From: Anaerobiospirillum sp. NML120449
GTDB lineage: Bacteria > Pseudomonadota > Gammaproteobacteria > Enterobacterales > Succinivibrionaceae
Length of the DNA: 64,000 bases
Reading direction: 5' to 3'
NCBI RefSeq assembly: GCF_023051105.1
Contig: NZ_JALKIL010000016.1
Location: 27,266 to 91,265 of the forward strand
Shown here: positions 19,280 to 28,730 of the stretch, in pieces
How positions within the stretch are numbered: position 1 is the stretch's first letter
Layout of the letters: each line of letters starts with the position of its first letter
Position numbers and translations under genes: made by a program
Notes under the pieces: generated by a model
What the model saw: the letters and a program-made list of their open reading frames with translations, nothing else
Told to the model about the DNA's origin: nothing
Database searches by the model: none

Positions 19280-19370
19280 CCTGCAATAATGAAAATGGCA
19301 GTGCATGAATACCTGTTTAATCAACTTTGCTGCCACAACAAAGGTTTGCATTAATCTGGAGAGACACAGT

Positions 19371-20585
19371 ATGCCAGAGTCTATTACCGACATAGCCAGA
19401 GCCCTGAAAGTGGCTCCATCAACTGTCTCCCGTGCCTTATCGGCTCCGGAAAAGGTCTCACCTAAAACAAGACAGAAGATTCTGGAGTACACAAGGAAAG
19501 TTGGCTATCACCCTAATATCTCAGCCCGCAATCTGCGCAAGCAGCAGTCCCGCACCATTGGTATTGTGGTCAACGATCTGTGCGACATTCTCATTGCACA
19601 GGCAGCCAATATCATGCAGGACACAGCCTACAAGCGTGGCTACTTCCCGGTACTGCTCTCCACAGATGAAAGCCCGGTCAAGGAGCGTGAGTCTTTTGAG
19701 CGTCTGCTTGTGCTCAATGCCTGTGGTGTAGTGATTATTCCTTCATCGGCCACAGCCTCACTGCTGCCTGCCATCAACAATATCCCTGTAGTAGAGCTCG
19801 ACCGCAGTACCTCTACCAACATCAATGATGAGTTCCGCATGGATGATACTGCCGCTATGCAGATGGCCACCAGTTACCTGCGTGACCAGGGCTGTCGTCA
19901 TCTTGCCGTAGTATTTGGCAATATCGACCGTATCTCCTCATTTAAATCACGTCATCTGGCCCTGACCCAGTGTGCCTATGATGATATTGAGTACAGCTCC
20001 TTTTTCATCAAGGACGTCAATGCCGACGGCCTTATCAATGATGCCCGCCGTCTGACCAGCAGCCTGATTAACACCTGCACCGGAGTCATAAGCTCAAAAG
20101 ACAGCAGCTCAGCTGCCCAGAGCAATGGCAAAGGCACTTCAGCCTCAGCCTCAGCAGCTGCCGATGCTGCTGCCCCGGCAGCAGGTGGCCGCAAAGTCTC
20201 AGGCAAGTCACGCAAATCAAAAACAACTGCCTCTCTTGCCGATGACTGCAGCGATATCCTGCTGCCAACCAGTGCCACTCCGGAAAGCTGCCGTGCCAGC
20301 CAGCCAATAGACGGCTTTATTGCAGCCAACCACTCCATTGCTGCCGGTATACTGCAGGCCTGCTATGACCAGGGCATTGAAATCAATAAGGATCTTCGTA
20401 TCTTTACCTTTGATAACCCGGCATGGCTGAGCATCCTGCCATATCAGGTAGCCAGCATTACTCATCCTCTGGTCAAGGCAGCCGAGCTGGCTATTAACCG
20501 CCTTATTGACCGTGTGGAGGGCAAATACACCGAAACAGCCGAAGCCCGCCTCCTGCGTCCTGCCCTCAAGGCTACCAACCGCTAA
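19371..20585 (+). CDS. LacI/GalR-family transcriptional regulator with a low-complexity insertion
   Basis: 404 aa. The start at 19371 follows GGAGAGA with good spacing and puts the LacI helix-turn-helix at the N-terminus (SITDIARALKVAPSTVSRAL, residues 4-23, then the hinge helix region ISARNLRKQ). An in-frame ATG at 19305 would add 22 residues without family support. The sugar-binding domain follows: RTIGIVVNDL, VVIIPSS, VELDRS, then DGFIAANHSIAAGIL and IFTFDN. It is likely a sugar-responsive repressor, probably of the divergent ABC importer. Residues about 241-311, inserted just before DGFIAAN, are Ser/Ala/Lys-rich and have no place in the LacI fold, making the protein about 70 residues longer than usual. 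The insertion should loop out of the effector domain. Confidence 0.88.
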   Translation: MPESITDIARALKVAPSTVSRALSAPEKVSPKTRQKILEYTRKVGYHPNISARNLRKQQSRTIGIVVNDLCDILIAQAANIMQDTAYKRGYFPVLLSTDESPVKERESFERLLVLNACGVVIIPSSATASLLPAINNIPVVELDRSTSTNINDEFRMDDTAAMQMATSYLRDQGCRHLAVVFGNIDRISSFKSRHLALTQCAYDDIEYSSFFIKDVNADGLINDARRLTSSLINTCTGVISSKDSSSAAQSNGKGTSASASAAADAAAPAAGGRKVSGKSRKSKTTASLADDCSDILLPTSATPESCRASQPIDGFIAANHSIAAGILQACYDQGIEINKDLRIFTFDNPAWLSILPYQVASITHPLVKAAELAINRLIDRVEGKYTETAEARLLRPALKATNR

Positions 20586-20653
20586 AAGCGCAGGCCAGCA
20601 GGCCAGCGTCCACAGCAAACACAGTTCAAAACAGCAAAAATCACCAGTAATCT

Positions 20654-20688
20654 CAAGCCCTCGTATCTGCAACAGATACGAGGGCTTG
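20654..20688 (+). terminator. Perfect 16-bp hairpin after the LacI-type gene
   Basis: CAAGCCCTCGTATCTG and CAGATACGAGGGCTTG pair perfectly around CAA, 69 nt after the stop. It lacks a clear T-run, so termination is likely but not certain. Confidence 0.5.
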
Positions 20689-22006
20689 CAGCTTCATGTG
20701 GCTTAGAGTTCAAACACATACCTGCTGCCAAGGCAACACCTGTCCGACCTAATTCTTAGTGACAACTTCAATGCTGCCCGCAATACAGCCTGCCTGATAA
20801 GTCCCTCCAAAGTCTCCACATTCAAAAAGCCAACCTCAGCAATAAGCTCCTGCCATAATTCATATTATTCTTCAGGACCAACCGTTTACTGGATGAAGTA
20901 TGAGAAGTGGCTTTTGAGAAAGACGCAATACGGCTGAAACCTAGTGAAAGATTCATAACACTTTGTAAAGTATTTTCGAACTACTAAATCTCTACAGACA
21001 CGTTAGTGCTTTTGTGATTTGCTGCTTTACAGTTTTGCAGGTTAAGCAAGATGGCCTAAATGGCAGTCAAGTGAGGGTGAATGGTGCGGCTTAGGGCATG
21101 GGCTTTTCTGCCAAGGGCAGATGGAAACAGCACTCTTATGAGGAATACGTTAATCCCACGGCCCTAAACGACAAAGATTTCCGCTTATGCTTACGAGCCC
21201 GGATAAGGCTTAAAATTGGGATTTGCAGGTGGCTTTGGGCAGGGCTAAGGGCACGATACGATGTCGATACAGTCAGTTGCTTATTTGGCTGCCATTACCA
21301 AATCTGGTTAGCAGCAATTAGACAGGGCACTTGAGATGAGCTGACTGTTGAGCTGGAGGTGGGGAGTGGCTTTTGAGTATTGATAAAACTTTTGGAAAGT
21401 ATCCTTAGGCTGGATTTTCAGGTGCTTTTCAGCATAAGGTTCCAGACTTACGGTTCCACAGTACAGCACGGCATTAAAGCTGACAGGCAACTGACTAAGG
21501 GCAAATTGATTTACTATGGCTGCCGTGCATAAGGGCATAGACACCGGGTTACGGTAGTGCTCGTGTAGCCATTTAGACTGCTGGGATGCAAGCTACCGAT
21601 GTACTTCAAATCAATGGGCAACACCACTGAAATACATATGCAGTAGCCTGCAGCTCCCCGCCATGAGTGGCATGCCATGCCAGCAGCCAGTTACTCAAGA
21701 TCCATTACCCTCATAGCCAATGATGCCATCTGAGCTACAGGTTCAGATTGCCATACAGAGGCTGTAAGTTGTGTGCCGTAGCTGCTCAGGCTACTTCGTG
21801 TACGAATGGCTCTGCAGGGGTATTACTGGACATTGAGGGCTGGTACAGCCTAAGGCCTGGTGAGAGTATGCTGAGATGAGTGGCTGGTGAGCAATGATTG
21901 GCCTTGAACATCATGAAACGGCAGATGCCAGCAAGACCAAAGGATCGGGACCACCTCAGTGAACACCGTGGTGACCGCCGTGGTGACAGCTCCCAGGCTT
22001 TACAGC

Positions 22007-22450
22007 GTTTTGCAGAAACTTACATTTCTTGCATCAATCGTTGCATTGATGATATTCAATTATCACCAGATTAACTGCTCCTCCCTTGCAACAGGTACGC
22101 AGCAAATGTTCGCAATGTGGTTTGCAAATTTGCAGATAATTGCATTCCTTGCAGCAGATGTTGCATGGACGTCATTCAATAACCACCTGGTCAATGGTCA
22201 CTTACCCTTACACATCCCTGCATCCAATGGCTCACCCGTATGTTGCAGTCTTTGCAGTGAATTGCATTCATGGCAGAATCTATTGCATGGATATTATTCA
22301 ATAACTACCTGATCAACGGCTCCACCTGCCAACAGTCCTTCATCCACTACAGGCCTATGACAATTGCAGACTTTGCAGTTAACTGCACTCCTTTCAGCTA
22401 CCTTTTACATTTCTTGCAGCAAATATTGCATTGAGATCAACAAATAGATG
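22007..22450 (+). repeat. Degenerate repeats of about 110-130 bp rich in TTGCA
   Basis: Four units begin near 22007, 22119, 22252 and 22371. Each has TTTGCAG, then TTGCATT, a TTGCAGCA-like word, TTGCAT, ATTCAATAAC-like and ACCTGATCAA-like words in the same order. The last unit contains an exact TTGCAGCAA (22414-22422). Repetition is at DNA level with variable unit length. Confidence 0.65.
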
Positions 22451-23361
22451 GTCGAACCTAATGCCTCCATGCCTATCCTGACGATCATGAGCCTGCATGG
22501 GCTCCATGGTAGCCCTGGTCCTTCGAAACATTACATGGTATGTAATTTTATTGCATATATAAAAATCGATAATGGACCTAAAGGAGACCTGCGTCACTTG
22601 TCAGGCAGCTTTACTAATGGATTCTTCGGCTGAAAAAATTGCAGTTTATTGCAATTTTTGCAACATTTATTGCAACAATGGAGGATAGTGCCCCTGCAGG
22701 CTGTTGGGCAGTACACAGTATGTGCTGTTACTTGTTTGGTTATTTTTTTGGGGATAGCAGATTTGCAGGTATCTGATTGCCTGGAGAATCTGATGCAGAA
22801 AGGACGAACAGGCCAAATGCTACTGTTGCCAGTATGCATTGGGCTGCTACTTTTTTGGAGAATGCAGATTTTGCAGGTATTGATCTCTGCAGAATCTGCT
22901 TACATGTGAGACGGTATGGGCACCTTGCGGCTACTGAATGTATGCGGCAGATGCATGAATTTTATTTTAGTTTGCATATTTCAGACTCTGCATGTGTGCA
23001 GAGTCTTATGCATGGGGAGATACAGGAAGACCTGCGGACTATCCAGTTAGTCCGCATAAGCGCAGGTCCTTCAAACTGACGGATTTTGCAGCTTTTCGGT
23101 GACTGCAAAACCGCTGGCATGTGAGATGACCACAGCGTCTGTGATTAAGTCATCAGTACGCTTGCGGTTCATTACTTTATTCAGACTCAGCCATTCAGAG
23201 TATGCATGCTTTACTGAGCCTGTAGCATGTGACAAGTCCGTACACCATCCCTTTACAGGCAACTGCTGAGAGCTGCCCTGCATTTTGCGGTGTCGGTTCT
23301 TATATATTATCAAACTCTGCAACCTTTGCATTGACTGCAGAGACTTTTGCATGTGAGATCT

Positions 23362-23415
23362 TTAAAGGACCGGCACTCAGCTCATCATGAGCTGTTGCCG
23401 GTCCTTTAACTTTTT
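23362..23415 (+). terminator. Strong intrinsic terminator without an assigned gene
   Basis: TTAAAGGACCGGCA (23362-23375) pairs perfectly with TGCCGGTCCTTTAA (23396-23409), and an inner CAGCTC/GAGCTG extends the stem. CTTTTTG follows on the plus strand. The nearest annotated plus-strand gene ends 2.8 kb upstream, so it may end an unannotated RNA. Confidence 0.75.
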
Positions 23416-23752
23416 GACTGAGCAGGGTTTAGCCCCTTGCCAAGTCTGCAGCATGTGGTGCTGCCCGTTCCCATGGCTGCAACCCTTGATGGGGTGCATA
23501 CTGAAATGCCCATGGGAGCGTGCAGATTTTACAACATTTGTTGTGCTTACTGCATCGGTTGATCGTGACTTTTCTTCAGTCTCGCAAAGCTGTATTTGTT
23601 CTTACTGGAACTCTGCAGCCTGCAGCAGACCAGAGGAGTGAGTTTATTATGCCTGATTTACGGCATTTTTATGGCCAAAGGCCTCTAAGTATATTGCTGC
23701 ACTGACACAGGTCTTACTGTCAAACTTTTCGGGCTTTGAGTTGCCTGACGCT

Positions 23753-25222
23753 TTAATCTTCTTTGGCTGAGCCATGCTCATTTGATGAGGCAGTGTTCTT
23801 TGAACTGGAACCAGGCTGGGCTTTGGTCTTATCAGCTGCCTTGCCGTCAGTCATGTCGATTGTCTGGCCTGCAGTCTTTGCTTTTGCTTTCCCGGCTGAC
23901 TTGGCGGAGCTCTTGGTTGTAGACCTGGTTGAAGCCCTGGCCGAATCCTTTGCTGAATCCCTGGCAGAATCATTTGCAGCTGATTTGTCAGGTGCCTTGC
24001 CGACAGCAGGGGATGCTGCCGGGTCTGCAGCCATGTATGCAGACTGGGATGCAGGCATGGATGACTGCTGAGCTGCCTGTTTGGATGATTGCCGGGATGT
24101 ATTGCTGGTTGCGGCATTGCCTGCGGCCTTGAAGGCTGGCTGGTCTGCTGTGGCTTTGGTGTCGATGAGCTTGCGCTGAGCCTCAAAGTAGCGGTGGGCC
24201 TCGTCGGCCTGCTCCTCAAGCTGCTCATTTCTTTTGCGCTGCTGCTCTTTGGCCTGAGTGTCGACAATGGCTACGGCCTCAAAACGCTTGAGGCGCATGA
24301 TTTCCATCATGGCGTAACGGTATTCAAGGTAGCCGGTGACACTGGTGGCCATGGACAGGTGGAAGAGGTCATAGGCTCTCTTGTACTGTCCTTCAAACTG
24401 GGCAAGCTTGGCCATGTAGAAATAGGCCTCGCACAGACGACGTCCTCTTTCTACATTATCGATTGCTGCCTTGCGCAGATCAGCAATCATCTTTTTGGAG
24501 CTGAGCTTGCCGCTCAGGAAGTCGAGCACCTCAAGGCCCCATGGAACCTTTTTGTCTATGGCATTGCGACGTTCGATGATTTTCTCAGTGGCATATTCCT
24601 CACCGTAGACATCACGCTCCAGAATGTAGAGCCATGCAATACGGAAAGGGTCATTTTTGTCAAATTCGTAGAACTTGAGCAGATCGGTTATACCAAGCTC
24701 GGATCGGCCACCGTAGTAAAGAGCAATGCCCCGGTTAAACCAGGCAAATTTCTCTTTGGGATCGAGCTCCAGCACTGAGTCATAGGCATCATAGGCTTCA
24801 GCAAAGCGCTCAGCTGAGGCAAGGTAGATACCCAGGAAATTGTAGGCCTGAGGGAAATCAGGAACTTCTACCAGAGCATTGAGAAACATGTTGCGGGCTG
24901 TGACATCAAGACCAAGCCGGTCGTAGATAATGCCCAGCTGATAGAGCAGCTGAGCCTTCTGCTCACGGGTTATGCCCGGATTTGCAAGGGCAGCCGTAAA
25001 CTGAGTGAGCAGCATCTGATACTGCTCTCTTTCAGCAGCATCAGGCAGTACCAGTATGGTTTCATCCTTATCAATAGAAAAAGGAGCATCCAGCGCCGGA
25101 GTAAAAGGTCCGCCGTTGTTAACGGTGCAGCCTGACAGGCCGTAGACAGCCATGGCCAGCACTGACAGCTTTAATCCCTGAGAAAGCAGCTGATGCAACC
25201 GCCTGGTAATGAATTTATGCAT
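23753..25222 (-). CDS. nlpI: NlpI-like TPR lipoprotein with long C-terminal tail
   Basis: 489 aa from the ATG at 25222. This start gives a lipoprotein signal, MHKFITRRL...AVYGLSGC, with the lipidated Cys at residue 32; the 33 extra residues from the upstream ATG do not form a signal. The body aligns with NlpI: AQLLYQLGIIYDRLGL, ARNMFLNALVEVPDFPQAYN, the TPR LGIYLASAERFAEAYDAYDS, FAWFNRGIALYYGGR and the VPWGLEVLDFLSGK region. In E. coli NlpI is an outer-membrane lipoprotein that organises peptidoglycan endopeptidases and Prc-dependent turnover. E. coli NlpI is about 294 aa; here residues 356-489 are an Ala/Ser/Lys-rich low-complexity tail, probably disordered. The usual pnp neighbour is absent. 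Confidence 0.85.
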   Translation of the reverse strand: MHKFITRRLHQLLSQGLKLSVLAMAVYGLSGCTVNNGGPFTPALDAPFSIDKDETILVLPDAAEREQYQMLLTQFTAALANPGITREQKAQLLYQLGIIYDRLGLDVTARNMFLNALVEVPDFPQAYNFLGIYLASAERFAEAYDAYDSVLELDPKEKFAWFNRGIALYYGGRSELGITDLLKFYEFDKNDPFRIAWLYILERDVYGEEYATEKIIERRNAIDKKVPWGLEVLDFLSGKLSSKKMIADLRKAAIDNVERGRRLCEAYFYMAKLAQFEGQYKRAYDLFHLSMATSVTGYLEYRYAMMEIMRLKRFEAVAIVDTQAKEQQRKRNEQLEEQADEAHRYFEAQRKLIDTKATADQPAFKAAGNAATSNTSRQSSKQAAQQSSMPASQSAYMAADPAASPAVGKAPDKSAANDSARDSAKDSARASTRSTTKSSAKSAGKAKAKTAGQTIDMTDGKAADKTKAQPGSSSKNTASSNEHGSAKED

Positions 25223-25973
25223 TGGGTAGCCACACAATAATTTCAAAATGCCAATGTCGGCAATTATAAGACAAACTCTTATTGTGCCATGGCTTTTGCA
25301 AAATTTAATAGCCTCAGCCATTTAACGGCCCATCATGGTGCCTGCCCAGCACATACGCCCCAGGCAGGCACCATCCGGGCTACAAAAAGCCTGCTGCAAC
25401 CCTGACTTAATCCAGCTCCCGACCTCAGTCAGGCCATGAAACTCAGGCATACCGCCGCCATTCATCTCAGCTGCCATGCGGCTAATCATCCAGGCTGCTA
25501 TGCAGCCTTTGATATGGGCTGACCGGGGCAGCTCACAGGGACGCTCAGTCAACTTCGCATCCGGCATTTATCTTATGGCTTGTAGCAGATTTCATCTCTC
25601 ATCGTTCGCCCGTAGACTGACGGCTTGCCCCATTGCCCATAGCCCATTGCCCCCTTTTCTATTGCCCACTCCCCCTTACTCCTTACCCAGTGCCTGTCAG
25701 CCACTGATCAGCCCAGGGTGAGGCCATGCAAGCCAAGAAAAGGGAGATGTAAGGGGCTGTAAAGACTGCCTTACTGTCCATATGAAGAGAGGTCCTGGCA
25801 TGTAGGGCACCTGTCCATGTCCAGACATGATGCCCAGGCCTTGCCGGCTCGTGGCTGACTGTCGTCAGGCCGGGACCTCAAAACCATGGCCTGCTCAGTC
25901 ATGCCGTTGCAGGAGATTTTGTTTGCTGCATCTTGCATGATGGCATTTAAAGACATATAATCGGGGCACCCTT
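25223..25973. other. Intergenic region upstream of tmRNA
   Basis: No gene is supported. A cytosine-rich stretch with repeated GCCCATTGCCCA words lies at about 25628-25670. The ssrA promoter is at the right end. Confidence 0.6.
25933..25961 (+). promoter_or_regulatory. ssrA promoter
   Basis: TTGCAT (25933-25938), a 17-bp spacer and a consensus TATAAT (25956-25961) end 12 bases before the mature tmRNA 5' end. Confidence 0.75.
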
Positions 25974-26337
25974 GGGGGTGATTCTGGATTCGACCGGAAG
26001 TTACCGAGCCTGAGGTGCATGTCGAGGGCGGATTGCCTCGTAAAAAGTCCTTTAAAATAGTCGCAAACGACGAAAACTACGCTTTAGCAGCTTAATAACC
26101 TGCGTAAGGCCATCGGTGTTAAGCCCTGCTGGTGTCGCTTAGCAAATCCGGTGTCAGTTTCCTCATCAGCTCGTGTGGAAGCTTCGCTTGAGGTGGAAGC
26201 ATTAAATCTTTTATCAAGCTGGATATTTGGTGGCGTGACTCTCCGCAGCCAGTATTGAGATCAAAGAGAAGTCTAAACATGTAGTACCGACGGTAGAGTC
26301 TTTTGGGACGTGGGTTCAAATCCCACCACCTCCACCA
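25974..26337 (+). ncRNA. ssrA: Transfer-messenger RNA (tmRNA)
   Basis: This RNA of about 364 nt rescues stalled ribosomes together with SmpB and tags nascent proteins for proteolysis. The 5' end GGGGGTGATTCTGGATTCGA matches the conserved tmRNA start, and GGGGGTG pairs with CACCTCC before the encoded ACCA at the 3' end. The T-arm GGGTTCAAATCCC is intact. The tag reading frame at 26063-26095 (GCA AAC GAC GAA AAC TAC GCT TTA GCA GCT TAA, 33 bases) encodes ANDENYALAA, the same tag as E. coli. It is transcribed alone, with its own promoter and terminator. Confidence 0.97.
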
Positions 26338-26349
26338 GAATTCTCAAAC

Positions 26350-26395
26350 AAAGCCTCAGACGGTTTAAAAGCACCGTTTGAGGCTTTTGTTTTTT
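26350..26395 (+). terminator. ssrA intrinsic terminator
   Basis: AAGCCTCA-ACGGT pairs with ACCGT-TGAGGCTT and is followed by TTGTTTTTT. Confidence 0.9.
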
Positions 26396-26534
26396 CAGGC
26401 CTCCCATAAGCCCTTCTAAATGGCACCCGACAGCCACCCTGGCCGTCAAAAGACATTCCTAAGCTTGTGCCATTACAATCACACCCTGTCTGTATTAACA
26501 GTATCCTTGTAACAGCAAACTGCATGAGGTAAAT

Positions 26535-27527
26535 ATGCTTCTTCCTGCTGCGGCCATAGTAGTTGGCCTGATTTTATTAGTTTGGAGTGCTGACCGCTTC
26601 GTTGACGGAGCAGCAGCAACAGCCCGCTACTTCGGCATGCCGGCTCTGCTTATCGGTATTATCATCGTGGGCTTTGGTACATCAGCCCCTGAGATGGTGG
26701 TTTCAGCCCTGGCTGCCAGTGATGGCAATCCAGGTATTGCCCTTGGTAATGCCTATGGCTCCAATATCACCAATATCGGCCTGATTCTTGGTCTGACCGC
26801 CATTATCAGCCCGGTAGCCGTATCATCTCAGGTACTGCGCAAAGAACTGCCAGTACTGCTGGCCGTTACTGCTCTTGCCATGTTCCAGGTTTGGGACAAT
26901 GAGATTACCCGCCTCGATGCCTTTATCATGATCGCTGTATTTGCTCTTATCATGGGCTATACCATTTACCAGAGCCTGCAGGAGAGAAATAAAAAGGTAG
27001 TACCAGACCCTGACGAGGGGAAAGAGGATGAAGGAAATGACATGCCTTTATCCCGTGCCATCATGTGGCTGGTCATTGGTCTGCTGTTACTGATTGCCAG
27101 CTCCCGCATGCTGGTCTGGGGTGCAGTTGAGATTGCTACTGCCCTGGGTGTCAGTGATTTGATTATCGGCCTTACAATTGTGGCAGTAGGCACCTCACTG
27201 CCAGAGCTGGCCTCCTCCATAATTGCTGCCATGAAAGGAGAGCATGACATTGCCCTTGGCAATATCATTGGCTCCAATCTCTTTAACACCCTGGCCGTTG
27301 TAGGTATTGCCGGAAGCATCTCCCCAATGATAGTAGAGCCTGAGGTCTTCTACCGTGACATGACAGTCATGGCCGGTCTTACTCTCTTTATCCTCATTGT
27401 AGGCATAGGTATCAAAGGACCAGGCCGTATCAACCGTGTTGAAGGTGGCCTGATGCTGGCAACATACATTGGCTACACAGCCTATCTTGTCAGCACCACC
27501 TTTGTCGCAGCCGCCCCGTCAGCCTGA
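26535..27527 (+). CDS. Calcium/sodium antiporter, YrbG family
   Basis: 330 aa inner-membrane exchanger of the CaCA superfamily, close to the 325 aa of E. coli YrbG. Ten hydrophobic segments are expected. The two inverted alpha-repeats are clear: GFGTSAPEMVVSALAA followed by GNAYGSNITNIGLILG, and AVGTSLPELASSIIAA followed by GNIIGSNLFNTLAVVG. The Glu and Asn residues within these form the cation site. A charged cytoplasmic loop (DPDEGKEDEGND) separates the halves. GAGGT lies 4-8 nt before the ATG. It is a single-gene unit with its own terminator. Whether calcium is the physiological ion is known only for the family. Confidence 0.92.
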   Translation: MLLPAAAIVVGLILLVWSADRFVDGAAATARYFGMPALLIGIIIVGFGTSAPEMVVSALAASDGNPGIALGNAYGSNITNIGLILGLTAIISPVAVSSQVLRKELPVLLAVTALAMFQVWDNEITRLDAFIMIAVFALIMGYTIYQSLQERNKKVVPDPDEGKEDEGNDMPLSRAIMWLVIGLLLLIASSRMLVWGAVEIATALGVSDLIIGLTIVAVGTSLPELASSIIAAMKGEHDIALGNIIGSNLFNTLAVVGIAGSISPMIVEPEVFYRDMTVMAGLTLFILIVGIGIKGPGRINRVEGGLMLATYIGYTAYLVSTTFVAAAPSA

Positions 27528-27617
27528 TGCCCTGGATGGCCGCCAGCCTGCGGCTGCGGCCATCCACGGACGTCACGCAACCCGGCACGGCGTGCCAGCC
27601 ACGCTGTGCCGCCACAG

Positions 27618-27655
27618 ACAGCAGCCTCAGTCCCCTGAGGCTGCTGTTTTGTTTT
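27618..27655 (+). terminator. Intrinsic terminator after the YrbG-like gene
   Basis: ACAGCAGCCTCAG and CTGAGGCTGCTGT form a perfect 13-bp stem, followed by TTTGTTTT. Confidence 0.9.
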
Positions 27656-28590
27656 CAGCCCGCTGAAATGAACCATGAGGCTGACCTCCAGCGTTCCTCT
27701 ACAAGGATGCCCCACCAGCATGACAGTATGGTCCAGCAGGCCCATCCCTGAAGTCAAAAGCAACATGACAGCAGGTAAGCACGGAACTGGCAACTGGCCA
27801 TGAGACAAGACAGTCCGGACATGGTATTGCAGAGTACGCCATAGATCTGAACAGAAATGCAGGGCACAACGGGGCATGGCATAACCTGGCACTGCACGGC
27901 ATAACAGGGCACAGCCTCACCGGGATTGAGCCTGTTGTGACCTTACCTGGCCATGTATGTGTACGTTTAACCTGCCATATTGCCTAAACACCAATGGCTG
28001 CATAGGCAGTTTGCTGGCAGCTTGATAACTGGTTTGATCATGGCCTTTGCGGGCAGCCTGATGACTGGACTGTGAGGGACTTTGCGGGCAGCTTGCTTAT
28101 TGGGTGTTGATCTTGCAGCACAGCCTGTTGGCTGACATTCTTTCAGGACAGGTTTATTGCTGACGGGCTTCCTGTTTGACAGGCTTGCTGACCAATGCCT
28201 TGAAGAGTACAGATTGGCGCAAGGCACGGATATACAACCTGATACCAACATGTATGGAGTGATAAGTATATGAGACAGGGCACTGCCTTGCAGTTGGCTG
28301 TCTCCTTCATGTCGCCCGTGTGACATGATTGAATGGTGATATGACTGCTTAATTTACGGACAGTTGAAGGACTGAAAGGGAGGTGTATCTTACAGACGGA
28401 TGGACAATGGTACTGACGTGCTGGTTGTCTACTGCCGGTTTGGATGTACCGGCAGGTAGCTGAACGTGCTGACGCCTGTATTGATTGCGGAGGGTAGTCA
28501 GTACCCCTCTAAACAGGAACCGGATTTTCAAAATCTGGCCTTTCATAAATCCTGTTTGCCTGAAATCGGCATTTGGGTTGTGTTTTCAGG

Positions 28591-28631
28591 TCAAAAAAAA
28601 CCATCATACCCAAAAGGGCACGATGGTTTCT
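28591..28631 (-). terminator. Intrinsic terminator of the minus-strand flagellin
   Basis: On the minus strand AAACCATC and GATGGTTT pair, with an inner GCCC/GGGT region, and a run of eight T follows. It lies about 100 nt beyond the stop codon. Confidence 0.8.
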
Positions 28632-28730
28632 GATGCCAGCCATACCGATTCTGTCCTGTGCCGGACAGTACAGCAGGCTGTTCTATGAGAGTTTAAAGAA
28701 AACTGTTCAGGGCAGTTCTGCCGGTCTCAG

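Larger units (their letters stand above)
16913..19370. other. 2.46-kb divergent intergenic region
   Basis: It separates the importer ATPase (minus) from the LacI-type regulator (plus). Near the ATPase are TGAGAT-N4-ATCTCA (16993-17008), an operator-like site (17024-17039) and the palindrome GGCTTATATAAGCC (17102-17115). Near the regulator are 42-bp repeats and paired TTGCWGCAA sites. The middle 1.5 kb shows no gene that can be supported. Confidence 0.6.
20586..23752. other. 3.2-kb gene-poor region
   Basis: No recognisable protein is encoded. It holds a 16-bp perfect-stem hairpin after the regulator gene (20654-20688), degenerate TTGCA-rich repeats (22007-22450), further TTGCA/TTTTGCAG-rich DNA to 23350 and a terminator (23362-23415). 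The stretch 20700-21950 shows nothing I can assign. Confidence 0.6.
27528..28730. other. Intergenic region between exchanger and first flagellin
   Basis: It holds the terminator of the exchanger gene at the left and that of the minus-strand flagellin at the right. Between them are repeats of GGCACAGC/GGGCATGGCATAAC type and TTTGCGGGCAGC-TGAT phrases (28050-28090); no gene is supported. Confidence 0.6.

Noticed and set aside
21959..22312. 117-codon frame with hydrophobic stretches
   Set aside because: It covers the TTGCA-rich DNA repeats, has no ribosome-binding site and no recognisable domain; unit lengths are not multiples of three.
23071..23352. 93-codon minus-strand frame in the TTGCA-rich region
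   Set aside because: No family, no Shine-Dalgarno, and its start lies in repetitive TTTTGCAG sequence; kept as noncoding.
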